From Treponema_I sp045599005 (GTDB taxonomy: Bacteria > Spirochaetota > Spirochaetia > Treponematales > Treponemataceae): 64,000 nucleotides of DNA. The notes beneath the pieces are model-generated. The model saw only the letters and a program-made list of their open reading frames with translations. It did no database searches and was not told where the DNA came from. The DNA lies in assembly GCA_045599005.1 (NCBI GenBank), contig JAZRVF010000022.1, positions 62,001 through 126,000 of the forward strand, written 5' to 3'. Shown here in pieces: positions 51,058 through 59,656 of this stretch. The position numbers and the translations under genes were made by a program. Each line of letters starts with the position of its first letter. Within the stretch, counting starts at the first letter, position 1.

Positions 51058-53520
51058 ATGAATGATAAATCCATTGAATTGAAATCCTGGAAGTTTAAAT
51101 ATATTGACGGCTCCTGTTCTCTCGGCAAACCCGAAAACGGAAGCACTTTGTCCGTGCCTGTGGAAGGTCTTGTCACAGGAACCGGTGTCTATGACGCAGC
51201 CTGTAACCGTGGCTACGATGATTCTGTGTGGCAGACGGTTACAGTTCCCCACGACTGGGCGGTGGGCATGCCCTTTGACAGATCCTGCTCCAGCGGCACT
51301 GGTTATCTTGCCGGAGGAATTGCCTGGTACCGCTGCCACATTGAACTGACTGAAGAGCAGGCTGCCAAAAACGGATTGCTCTGCTTTGACGGCGTTTACA
51401 AACATGCGCAGGTCTGGTGCAACAGTTATTATCTTGGAAAGTGGGCAAACGGTTACACACCTTTCAGTTTTGACGTGACCGGGCTTCTTCATGCCGGACA
51501 CAATGAAATCGCTGTAAAGGTAAACCACCCTGACATAGCAGACAGCCGCTGGTACACCGGAAGCGGTATGACACGCGGTGCCCGCCTTGAACTTAAGGAA
51601 TCGCTGCATTTTGTAAAAGACGGCCTTGCTTTTGATACTCCCATTGTCTCAGAGAAAGAGGCTGTCATCAGCATCACTTCAGAAATCAGTGGCTCATGCG
51701 CTGATTCTGCCATGACAGGAGAAGTCCGTGTCTCTTACGAACTGATTTCTCCCGACGAAGAAACTGTATTTTCTCAGGAAACACCTGCTACTGCTGATTC
51801 TGCGGTTTCAGTTCAGGGCATCCTCGAATCTCCTTTGCTCTGGTCTCCTGAACACCCGGTTCTGTATACACTGCGTGCGTCCCTCTTCTCCTCAGAGGGC
51901 TTACAGGACAGCATCGAATACAAAGTTGGAATACGCAGCTTTGTATTCGATGCGGACAAAGGGTTTTTCATCAACGGAAAATCATGCAAACTCAAAGGCG
52001 TATGTCTGCATGAAGACGCAGGCTGTTTCGGCAACGCTGTTCCGGCTGTTGTCTGGGAACGGCGTCTTGCAAAACTTAAGGAATGCGGCTGTAACGCAAT
52101 CCGCATGAGCCACAACCCCCATGAACCGGAACTTTATGATCTCTGCGATTCAATGGGATTTTTTGTGATTGATGAAGCTTTTGACGAATGGGAAGGCGTT
52201 AAAAACAAATGGTCAACGGGACACAATGTCTATCCGCCGGTCCATCAGGGATATTTTGAGGACTTCCATCAGTGGTATGACAAAGATATCGCGGCTTTTG
52301 TACGCCGTGACAGAAATCATCCAAGCATTATTCTCTGGAGTATCGGAAACGAAATTGACTATCCAAACGATCCTTACTGTCACCCGCTTTTTGAATCAAT
52401 GACAGGAAACAATGACAAAAACAAGCCGGCTGCAGAAAAGATGTACAATCCCAACCGCCCGAACACGGAACGGCTTACAGTTCTTGCAAAGAAACTCAGT
52501 GCTGAAGTCAAGAAACATGATGAGACACGTCCGGTGACTCTGGCCTCCGCATTCCCGGAACTTACTTCTCAGACAGGACTTTTTGAGGCTGTGGATGTGA
52601 TCGGCTACAATTACAAGGAACACTTGTACCATGAGGATCACAGACGTTTCCCCTCCCTGCCGATCATGGGAAGTGAGAACGGACATAACTACAGTCAGTG
52701 GAAGGCAGTCCGAGACAACGATTTTATCAGTTCCCAGTTCCTGTGGACAGGAATTGACTATCTTGGAGAAGCTTACGGATGGCCCGTTCACGGTTCCGCC
52801 GCCGGGCTTATGACACTTGCCGGTTTTGACAAAGCGGAATTCTGGTTCCGGAAATCCCTGTGGAATGATCAGCCGATGGTAAAGATTTTTACTGCGCTGG
52901 ATTCCGGTGAAAAAACGAAACATGTTCAGGAAAACCAGCCCAGATGGAACGGTGAGTTTTCTCCTCTGTGGAATTACAACCCCGGTGAGACTGTTGAAGT
53001 CCGTGTATTTACCGGTCATAAAGAAGTGGAACTGCTTGTCAACGGAAAATCAGCGGGAGTTTTTGCCCGCAGTGAGGAAACAGGCTTTGTTACTGCATTC
53101 ATTCCCTTTGAGGCAGGAAGTCTCTGTGCAAAAGCAGGAGATCTCTGTGACACACTGGTGACCACCGGTTGCGGTTGTGCCCTCAAAGCAGAAGTCTATG
53201 AATGCGCCTCTCAGAAATTACCGTCCGGAAACATAACCGGTTCAGAAAAACTGGTGCAGGTTGAAGTTGTGTGCGTTGATTCAGCAGGCAATCCTGTCTG
53301 CACCGATGACCGGCCGGTAACTGCCACAGTCAGCGGCGGCGCGGAACTTCTCGGCATTGAAAACGGTGACCTTGCAGACAACACTGCTTATTCAGAAAAT
53401 TACCGCCGTCTGTATTGCGGCCGCCAGATTGTCTACGTTGCATGCAGAAAGGGAAACACTCCGTCAGCAGCACTCACACTGACCGCTCCAGGATGCGCTC
53501 CCGTGTCGGTCAGTCTGTAG
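51058..53520 (+). CDS. Glycoside hydrolase family 2 (beta-galactosidase-like)
   Basis: 820 residues from ATG 51058, behind GGAAGG. Domain order is the GH2 one: jelly-roll sugar-binding domain (about 40-190), immunoglobulin-like domain (about 200-300), TIM barrel (about 305-600), then a tail with another beta domain. The acid/base glutamate is in WSIGNEIDYP (about residue 431) and the nucleophile in MGSENGHNY (about 541). NAIRMSHNPHEP is also diagnostic. There is no signal peptide, so it cleaves imported sugars in the cytoplasm. Beta-galactosidase is the best guess; beta-glucuronidase or mannosidase are alternatives. Confidence 0.9.
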   Translation: MNDKSIELKSWKFKYIDGSCSLGKPENGSTLSVPVEGLVTGTGVYDAACNRGYDDSVWQTVTVPHDWAVGMPFDRSCSSGTGYLAGGIAWYRCHIELTEEQAAKNGLLCFDGVYKHAQVWCNSYYLGKWANGYTPFSFDVTGLLHAGHNEIAVKVNHPDIADSRWYTGSGMTRGARLELKESLHFVKDGLAFDTPIVSEKEAVISITSEISGSCADSAMTGEVRVSYELISPDEETVFSQETPATADSAVSVQGILESPLLWSPEHPVLYTLRASLFSSEGLQDSIEYKVGIRSFVFDADKGFFINGKSCKLKGVCLHEDAGCFGNAVPAVVWERRLAKLKECGCNAIRMSHNPHEPELYDLCDSMGFFVIDEAFDEWEGVKNKWSTGHNVYPPVHQGYFEDFHQWYDKDIAAFVRRDRNHPSIILWSIGNEIDYPNDPYCHPLFESMTGNNDKNKPAAEKMYNPNRPNTERLTVLAKKLSAEVKKHDETRPVTLASAFPELTSQTGLFEAVDVIGYNYKEHLYHEDHRRFPSLPIMGSENGHNYSQWKAVRDNDFISSQFLWTGIDYLGEAYGWPVHGSAAGLMTLAGFDKAEFWFRKSLWNDQPMVKIFTALDSGEKTKHVQENQPRWNGEFSPLWNYNPGETVEVRVFTGHKEVELLVNGKSAGVFARSEETGFVTAFIPFEAGSLCAKAGDLCDTLVTTGCGCALKAEVYECASQKLPSGNITGSEKLVQVEVVCVDSAGNPVCTDDRPVTATVSGGAELLGIENGDLADNTAYSENYRRLYCGRQIVYVACRKGNTPSAALTLTAPGCAPVSVSL

Positions 53521-53525
53521 AAGTC

Positions 53526-54545
53526 TTATACAGGTTCTCCAAAATCCGGGGTTCCGTCCTCTTTCCATGTGAAAACTTTGGCACGGAAATCCCGGTGAGG
53601 ATCATAAAGCCCTTCATCAACCGGAACCTTGTGTTCGTCATCCCGGAAAAGTCCTTTGTAATTTCTTGCATGGTAACAGATTACATCATCATCACCCTCT
53701 TTCGTGAAAGAGCAGTGTCCGGGCCCGTAAATTCCGTTTGCTTCGGAAGTTGAAAAAACAGGCACGGGAGACTTTTTCCATGAAGCAGGATTCAGGAGAT
53801 CAGCTTTCTCATCAGCAGTAAGGAGCCCCAGACAGTAGGATTCGTCACAGTCGCTGGCAGAATACACAATGAATACGCGGCCGTTCCGTTTCAGGATTGC
53901 GGGACCTTCGTTGACCCAGTGTTTTTTGTGTTCCCATTCAAGGGTTTTTCCGTCAGCAGGAGGATTTTCCGGCTGCAGGAAACCAGGCTCTGCAATGAGA
54001 ACACGTTCTGACAGGAGTTTTACAAAATCACCTGCGGGATCAGTACGGGCAATGTAAAGGCTAGCTTTGTATTTCGGTTCGTAAGGTACCTGCTGATGCT
54101 GGTTCCACACATAGTACCAGTTTCCACCGCACTCAAAGACAGTGCCGTCCACAGAAAAAGCATCATTCTGATCAGGAGAAACCTGTCCGCACAGATTCCA
54201 TTTTCCGGAAAGGGGATCCATGTCAGAACAGCAGGCAACCCACTGACGGATTGTCCACACATTTGTCTTCTGCGGACTTGCTGTAAAAAAAAGATACCAT
54301 CTGTCCTGCAGATAATGCAGTTCCGGTGCCCAGACCTGAGGATAAAGCCCCCACTTGGCGAGGGCTTCCGGTGAAAGCACCGTTGTCTCCGGCGCATTGC
54401 CAAGAGACTGGATCGATCCGGCGTGACGCAGAACAATGCGGTCAAAAGATGGATAAGTTGCAGAAAAATAATATGTGCCGTCTGTGTGGCGGTAAACCCA
54501 TGGATCGGCACGTTTTGGAATAATCGGATTGCAGTAAGTGTTCAT
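53526..54545 (-). CDS. Glycoside hydrolase family 43
   Basis: 339-residue five-bladed beta-propeller hydrolase. The general base is D14 in KRADPWVYRH, and the general acid is probably the glutamate in VNEGPAILKRNG. VWAPELHYLQDRWYLFF is typical of GH43 arabinosidases and xylosidases. No signal peptide, so intracellular. It converges with the GH2 gene (5 bases between the stops). TTGTCT-N17-TAAACT places the -10 box six bases before the ATG. Confidence 0.9.
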   Translation of the reverse strand: MNTYCNPIIPKRADPWVYRHTDGTYYFSATYPSFDRIVLRHAGSIQSLGNAPETTVLSPEALAKWGLYPQVWAPELHYLQDRWYLFFTASPQKTNVWTIRQWVACCSDMDPLSGKWNLCGQVSPDQNDAFSVDGTVFECGGNWYYVWNQHQQVPYEPKYKASLYIARTDPAGDFVKLLSERVLIAEPGFLQPENPPADGKTLEWEHKKHWVNEGPAILKRNGRVFIVYSASDCDESYCLGLLTADEKADLLNPASWKKSPVPVFSTSEANGIYGPGHCSFTKEGDDDVICYHARNYKGLFRDDEHKVPVDEGLYDPHRDFRAKVFTWKEDGTPDFGEPV

Positions 54546-54589
54546 GAGTTGAGTTTATCACCGGAAGGAAGGCAAGACAATACAATCCG

Positions 54590-54605
54590 TGTCATCTTGA
54601 GCGGA
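54590..54605 (+). repeat. Fragment of the dispersed intergenic repeat
   Basis: TGTCATCTTGAGCGGA only; the remainder of the unit is missing. Confidence 0.5.
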
Positions 54606-54630
54606 GTTCCCAAAAGCATGTCAGCACTTA

Positions 54631-56322
54631 TCAGGCGGTGTAAAGGTAGCGTTTGATTTTCTGGCTTGCAGTTTTTTCAAACTCTTTGATTACCTGGACT
54701 TCTGAAATCCGTGAATTTCTGTTGATCTGACCGTTCACAAAGTTCTGGATTTCTTTAAGAATCAGGTCTTTCTGCTCTGTAATTGCACGCATGAATTCTT
54801 CCGCATATTCCTTGATGTCAGGGAATTTGAGCTGAGTCCGTTTCTTTGCTTCCAGTTCGAACTGTTCTTCGTTCACCTGGACAAGAGCTACAAGACCGTT
54901 ATTGTTTTCCACAACAAGGGATTCATTTACCATCGGATGCTGATTCAGAACGAATTCGAGATCTTCGGGATAAATGTTCTCACCGTTGGGGCCAAGAATC
55001 ATGTTTTTGCAGCGGCCTCTGAGACTGAGACGCATACCGTCTTTGCATTCTGTAAGGATTCCAAGGTCACCTGTTTTAAGATAGCCTTCACCGCAGGAAT
55101 CAGCTTTTGTTGTGAAAACTTCCGCCGTAAGTTCGGGAGCCTTGTAATAACCTTTCATTACGTTAGGGCCTTTTACGACAATCTCTCCGATTCCTGTGTC
55201 AGGTCTTACATTGATCAGCTGGAGATCGACACCGGTGACAACACGACCGATAGTTCCGGGAATTCCTTTGTGACTGTCACATCCGGCAATAAGCGGAGAA
55301 GTTTCTGTAAGTCCGTAACCGATCGCATAGGGAAAATCAGCATCTTTCAGGAATGACTCAACCTCAGGATTCAGTTTTGCACCGCCGATTCCAAAGAATT
55401 CAATGTGACCGCCGAAAGTCTTCATCAGTTTCTGACCTGCGATTCTGTGGAGCAGCTTCCTGAGGAACTTGATCTTATAAAGTTTCATTGCGTTCAGAGA
55501 TGGCTGGACCTTGTTCTTGTAGATTTTCTCCATAATCATGGGAACAGAGAGAACCAGTGTGGGTCTGATTTTCTGGAATGCGGGAAGCAGCGCACCGATT
55601 GCAGGCGGAGTACCAAGATAATAAACACTGGCTCCGTTCAGAATCATCATTGAGAAACCGATTGTAAACTCGTAGACGTGGCTGAGAGGCAGGAATGAGA
55701 GAGCTTTGTCAGTTTCCTTGATTTCATGGCAGCAGCGGTTTGCAACTGTATTCCAGACAAGGTTTTTGTGGGTAAGTTCAACACCTTTTGGGCGTCCTGT
55801 TGTTCCTGATGTATAAATGATGGAAGCTGTATCTTCTTCCTCAACTGTAACAGGCGCAAGGTTTTCCGGTGAAACGGAAACTGTCTGGGTTCCTGCGATA
55901 ACTGAATAATCCTCCAGTCTGATGATCACCGGCGGAAGTTCCTCAGTCAGGTCCTTGATTTTGTCATAAAGTTTTCTGTCCACAATCATTGCATCAACAC
56001 CGCAATGATTCAGGATTCCCTTGATGTCATTCTTTGAGAAGTCGGGAAGCAGCGGAACTGCAATCATTCTGCGGTTTACAATGCCAAGGTAGGCGGCACC
56101 CCATTCCGGCCGTCCGATTCCCCAGATTGCGACTTTGCTCAAGGGACCGAGTCCGAAACTTTCAAGAAGTGCGCTTACACCTTTTGATTTCTGTTCCAGC
56201 TGGGAATAAGTGATAGGCTCGCCGTTCACAAGGCTGAGTGCGGGTCTGTCTGAAAATTTGCGCACGCTGTTGGCCAGCATTGCGGGAAATGTATATGTTC
56301 CGAGATCTTCGATAGTCTGCAT
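54631..56322 (-). CDS. Long-chain acyl-CoA synthetase / AMP-binding ligase
   Basis: 563-residue ANL-superfamily enzyme. The ATP loop is IIYTSGTTGRPKGVELTHKN, followed by LPLSHVYE, GYGLTETSP and YLKTGDLG, then the hinge and RCKNMILGPNGENIYPEDLE. These match fatty-acid:CoA ligases, which activate fatty acids at the inner membrane. The final lysine region (EKTASQKIKRYLY) is present. AAGGAG lies 10 bases before the ATG. Last or next-to-last gene of a possible long minus-strand operon. Confidence 0.9.
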   Translation of the reverse strand: MQTIEDLGTYTFPAMLANSVRKFSDRPALSLVNGEPITYSQLEQKSKGVSALLESFGLGPLSKVAIWGIGRPEWGAAYLGIVNRRMIAVPLLPDFSKNDIKGILNHCGVDAMIVDRKLYDKIKDLTEELPPVIIRLEDYSVIAGTQTVSVSPENLAPVTVEEEDTASIIYTSGTTGRPKGVELTHKNLVWNTVANRCCHEIKETDKALSFLPLSHVYEFTIGFSMMILNGASVYYLGTPPAIGALLPAFQKIRPTLVLSVPMIMEKIYKNKVQPSLNAMKLYKIKFLRKLLHRIAGQKLMKTFGGHIEFFGIGGAKLNPEVESFLKDADFPYAIGYGLTETSPLIAGCDSHKGIPGTIGRVVTGVDLQLINVRPDTGIGEIVVKGPNVMKGYYKAPELTAEVFTTKADSCGEGYLKTGDLGILTECKDGMRLSLRGRCKNMILGPNGENIYPEDLEFVLNQHPMVNESLVVENNNGLVALVQVNEEQFELEAKKRTQLKFPDIKEYAEEFMRAITEQKDLILKEIQNFVNGQINRNSRISEVQVIKEFEKTASQKIKRYLYTA

Positions 56323-56398
56323 AGTTCAGATTCTCCTTATATTTGAATCTGAGCATAACAATAAACCCGCAAGGTTCAACCATGGTAAATTTCAGAAG

Positions 56399-57553
56399 CT
56401 ATTTGTTTACCTTCAGTTTACTTTGGAGGTCAAAAGGCAGATTGAAAGTGAATTTGTTGTGTTCTTCAGGTTTAGGCTCATCTTTTTTGATGAGAACTCC
56501 TATCGGAAGAGTGATGATAAATTGACTTCCTTCTCCGATCTTGCTCTCAACAAAAATCTGACCATGAAAAAGTTCCACGATTCTGTGGGCAATGGAAAGG
56601 CCCAATCCCAGACCTTGCCTTGAATGACTGGAATCTCCCTGAAAATAAGGCCTGAAAAGATTTGTGAGTGTTGTGTCTGACATTCCTTCGCCTGTGTCTT
56701 TCACTGTGACAGTCACATTCCGCTTTTCCTGAACAAGCGTGACTGTGATCTCTCCGTCTTCAGGTGTGTATTTGCTTGCGTTTCCGATCAGGTTGAGCCA
56801 GAGATGCTGCAGAAGTTCCTTGTTCGCCTTGACTTTTACTTCTGGAAGGTCAGCTGAAAGAGTCTGATTCTTTGCAGACCATTGGGCCGAACAGATTATC
56901 GAACACTGCCGGAGCTGTTCATCAAGATTGTATTCTTCCACTTCTGAGACAATCTGCTGTGAGGAAAGTTTGGACAGAAGAATCGTGTTTTTCGCAAGGG
57001 CAGAAAGCCGGTTTGATTCATCACGGATAATCTCAAGAAACTGTGTCTGCTCTTCTTTTGAAAGATCCTTTTCCAGCAGAAGACTTGCGAAACCGCTTAT
57101 GGAAGCAATCGGCGTCTTGAATTCATGGGAATAATTGTTGATGAAATCGTTCTGGAGAATCTGGGTGCTCGCAAGTTCGGCACACATTTTGTTGAAGTCC
57201 TCGTAGACAGGAGTGATAGGTTCTTTTCTGCTGGTGTCAATTCTGTATTCGTAATGACCGCAGGCAACCTTGCCTATCGCCTCTGACAGAGTCTCTATCT
57301 CTCTTGCACGTTTCCGGTAAGAGATCGTATTAAGCGGGACAAGAATAATTATCATCAGAATGACGGTTCCCAGAATCTCATAGAGTGTCTGGTAAACTGT
57401 GTCTGCCACTCCTGCGACACCGACTGTGATCCATGTCATGAAAGTGTAGGAGCCTATCAGTGTCACAATGATGATTATGCTCTGGAGCATGATGTAGGGA
57501 AGAACGCGTTTCAAAAAAAGTGCCACGTTGGGCGGTCTGATTTTCATTTTCAT
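56399..57553 (-). CDS. Sensor histidine kinase
   Basis: 384 residues: two helices (about 17-45 and 58-78) with a very short loop between them, HAMP-like linker, dimerisation domain with the phosphorylated histidine H143 (YSHEFKTP), and an ATPase domain with NLIGNASKY (N box), DTGEGMS (G1) and GLGLGLSIAHRI (G2). With so little extracellular sequence it probably senses within the membrane. GAAGGA precedes the ATG. Partner regulator lies 46 bases upstream in the same operon. Confidence 0.92.
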   Translation of the reverse strand: MKMKIRPPNVALFLKRVLPYIMLQSIIIIVTLIGSYTFMTWITVGVAGVADTVYQTLYEILGTVILMIIILVPLNTISYRKRAREIETLSEAIGKVACGHYEYRIDTSRKEPITPVYEDFNKMCAELASTQILQNDFINNYSHEFKTPIASISGFASLLLEKDLSKEEQTQFLEIIRDESNRLSALAKNTILLSKLSSQQIVSEVEEYNLDEQLRQCSIICSAQWSAKNQTLSADLPEVKVKANKELLQHLWLNLIGNASKYTPEDGEITVTLVQEKRNVTVTVKDTGEGMSDTTLTNLFRPYFQGDSSHSRQGLGLGLSIAHRIVELFHGQIFVESKIGEGSQFIITLPIGVLIKKDEPKPEEHNKFTFNLPFDLQSKLKVNK

Positions 57554-57599
57554 AAGTCAGTCCTTCGTTCAGTCAGGAAAAAAATCCGGAGAATGTCTT

Positions 57600-58280
57600 T
57601 CAGGATTCTTTCTTCGTGATTTCTGCTTTGTAACCGAGACCTTTTATGGTAACGATGGAAAAATCCGTTATGTCCTGCATTTTGTTGCGGATTCTGTTGA
57701 TGTGGGTTTTGACTGTATCATCACCTGTTTCGGACAGAGGCCCCCAGATGCTGTCCCGGATCTGCTCCTTTGAGAAAATCTGGGAAGGATAGGAAAGCAG
57801 TTTGAAAAGCAGATCAAATTCTTTTTTGGGAAGCTCAATGAATTCAGAATCGTTGTAGACCGCATATTTTTCAGAATCAACAGTGGTTCTGCCAATAACG
57901 ATTTTTTTGTTCTCGGTGATGTTTGCGCGTCTGAGAAGTGCAGCGACCCTCCACTGAAGTTCATCGCTGCTGAAGGGTTTCGTTATGTACTCATCGGTGC
58001 CCAGTTCGTAACCTTTTTCCATGGCACTGGAAGTCTCCATGGCCGTCAGCATCAGAAAAGGTGTGGTGTATCCTTCCTGACGGATGGTTTTCAGCAGTTC
58101 ATAACCATCCATTCTCGGCATCATGATATCAGAAATGATCAGATCAACCACATTCCTGCGGATTATCTCCAGTGCCTCAACACCATCACAGGCGCAGAGA
58201 ACATTGTATTTGTCCGACAGTCTTGCGGAAGTAAGCAGTCTCATGTTTCTGTCATCTTCTGCAATAAGGATACAAGCCAT
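57600..58280 (-). CDS. OmpR/PhoB-family response regulator
   Basis: 226 residues from ATG 58280 (GGAG six bases upstream; a TTG one codon earlier is not needed). Receiver domain with acidic pair AEDD, phosphoacceptor D51 (IISDIMMPRMDGYE), T and K switch residues (LTAME, KPFSSDE), and a C-terminal winged helix (PKKEFDLLFKLL...VKTHINRIRNKM). It should pair with the histidine kinase downstream. Its targets are unknown. Confidence 0.93.
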   Translation of the reverse strand: MACILIAEDDRNMRLLTSARLSDKYNVLCACDGVEALEIIRRNVVDLIISDIMMPRMDGYELLKTIRQEGYTTPFLMLTAMETSSAMEKGYELGTDEYITKPFSSDELQWRVAALLRRANITENKKIVIGRTTVDSEKYAVYNDSEFIELPKKEFDLLFKLLSYPSQIFSKEQIRDSIWGPLSETGDDTVKTHINRIRNKMQDITDFSIVTIKGLGYKAEITKKES

Positions 58281-58312
58281 CAATATCTCCGGAAAAGAAT
58301 TTCAATCATCAC

Positions 58313-59149
58313 TCAGCACTGCTGGAGCAGTTCTTTGAACATACGCAGGCTGTTGGGCAGATCTTTCATGCCTTCAAAAACCAGCAGTGCGTCAGGAACC
58401 CGTGCCGCAATTTTGGGCAGCATTCTGTCCCAGCCCATTATGCCGTCTTTCATGCCCACTTCCACAAGTGTGCCGTCTGAAGCAACATTGAAATCCTTGA
58501 TGTGGAAGACAGCGATCTTGTCTCCGAAACGGTCAAGGCATTCGTCCAGAATGTCAAAACGGGATTCGAAATTCTTTTCGTAAAGATAGTTGAAAATGTC
58601 AACAGTCACGCGGATATTGCCGTTGTCCAGTGCCTTGACCATGCGGTCCATCTGGGCAGGACTGTAAATGCAGTGTCCCCATGCGCCTTCCAGTGTAAGA
58701 TAAGTTCCCGCTTCCTTTGCCACGTCTGCAAGAGGACGGAAGACGGAATAGACTTCCTCAAAACCTTCTTCAGTCTGGTTCCGGGGATTGTAGGTCCATG
58801 GCTCGTCATTGTAGCTTCCTGTTTCGCTTGCAACAAATTGCGCACCGAAAAGAGGGGCCTTCCGGAGATGGTCTGCAAACTTTGCGGCTCCGGCACGGAC
58901 TTTTTCCTTGTTTGAATGAACAGGATTGAAGTAGGCACCAAGAAGAGGAACTTCCACTCCATGGGCGTTGAATCCGGCACGGATCTCTTTGCAGACTTCT
59001 TCTGTCATTGTGTCCGGTTCTCCATCCTGACCTGCAATCGCTTTCGCAACGGCAAGCTGCACGCCCTCAAATCCCAGGTCATGGATTTTCTGACCCAGGT
59101 CATCTGCTGTAGAAAGTCCCACGTCATGGGGACGGATACAAAGTTTCAA
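58313..59149 (-). CDS. Sugar phosphate isomerase/epimerase-like TIM-barrel protein
   Basis: 278 residues of the xylose-isomerase-like TIM barrel superfamily. Metal-ligand positions fit: LTLEGAWGH (glutamate), VTVDIFNYL (aspartate), FHIKDFN (histidine) and LVFEGMKD (glutamate). Family members isomerise or epimerise free or phosphorylated sugars or inositols; the exact reaction is not clear. TTG start behind a strong AGGAGG. It lies 21 bases after the MarR gene and 32 before the response regulator. Confidence 0.82.
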   Translation of the reverse strand: MKLCIRPHDVGLSTADDLGQKIHDLGFEGVQLAVAKAIAGQDGEPDTMTEEVCKEIRAGFNAHGVEVPLLGAYFNPVHSNKEKVRAGAAKFADHLRKAPLFGAQFVASETGSYNDEPWTYNPRNQTEEGFEEVYSVFRPLADVAKEAGTYLTLEGAWGHCIYSPAQMDRMVKALDNGNIRVTVDIFNYLYEKNFESRFDILDECLDRFGDKIAVFHIKDFNVASDGTLVEVGMKDGIMGWDRMLPKIAARVPDALLVFEGMKDLPNSLRMFKELLQQC

Positions 59150-59170
59150 AACAACCTCCTGGTTATATAC

Positions 59171-59602
59171 TCAATTGAAATTGCTGCCTATCCGGACAAG
59201 CAGATCATAGGCTGTCTGCATTTCTTCACGGGTAAGCCCGTTGCAGCAGCGCTGGTTAAGCAGTGCGGAGATATTCGCCGTTGCCGCTGTGTATTCCCGG
59301 CCTTTGTCCGAAAGTTCGATGAACGTTACCCGGTTGTCCGTATCGCTGGGAACCCGGCGCACATAACCTTCCTGTTCCAGTTTTTTTACCAGTACAGTGG
59401 CAGTGGATTTATCCCGGTTTATCTGACGTGCAAGTTCTCCCATGGAAAGCCTGTCGCATTTTGAAAGCCGGAAAAGAATATTCCCGTGAGAAGAAACCAG
59501 TTCCGGAAGCCCCTGTTTCTTGAGCTCCTCCCTCAGAAATGAGGAAGTTCCGGCATGAATCTGAGAAATCAGCGAAGTAATGTTGGAAACGTCATCTTTC
59601 AC
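59171..59602 (-). CDS. MarR-family transcriptional regulator
   Basis: 143 residues. The winged helix reads LSMGELARQINRDKSTATVLVKKLEQEGYVRR, followed by the DTDNRVTFIELSDKG wing typical of MarR, with helices at both ends for dimerisation. GTG start; TTGCAT-N17-TATACT places the -10 box (59614-59609) six bases before it, with no ribosome site. It heads a minus-strand cluster with the isomerase-like protein and the two-component genes, and may regulate it. Confidence 0.88.
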   Translation of the reverse strand: MKDDVSNITSLISQIHAGTSSFLREELKKQGLPELVSSHGNILFRLSKCDRLSMGELARQINRDKSTATVLVKKLEQEGYVRRVPSDTDNRVTFIELSDKGREYTAATANISALLNQRCCNGLTREEMQTAYDLLVRIGSNFN

Positions 59603-59637
59603 GCTTTAAGTATAACGGGACTGGGGAAAATATGCAA
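59603..59637 (-). promoter_or_regulatory. Promoter of the marR cluster
   Basis: Minus strand: TTGCAT, 17 bases, TATACT (59614-59609), six bases to the GTG start. Confidence 0.6.
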
Positions 59638-59656
59638 TTTTCGTTTTGGATGGCGC

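Noticed and set aside
50767..51609. 280-codon minus-strand frame
   Set aside because: Overlaps the GH2 start and the 43-bp repeats; no recognisable domain.
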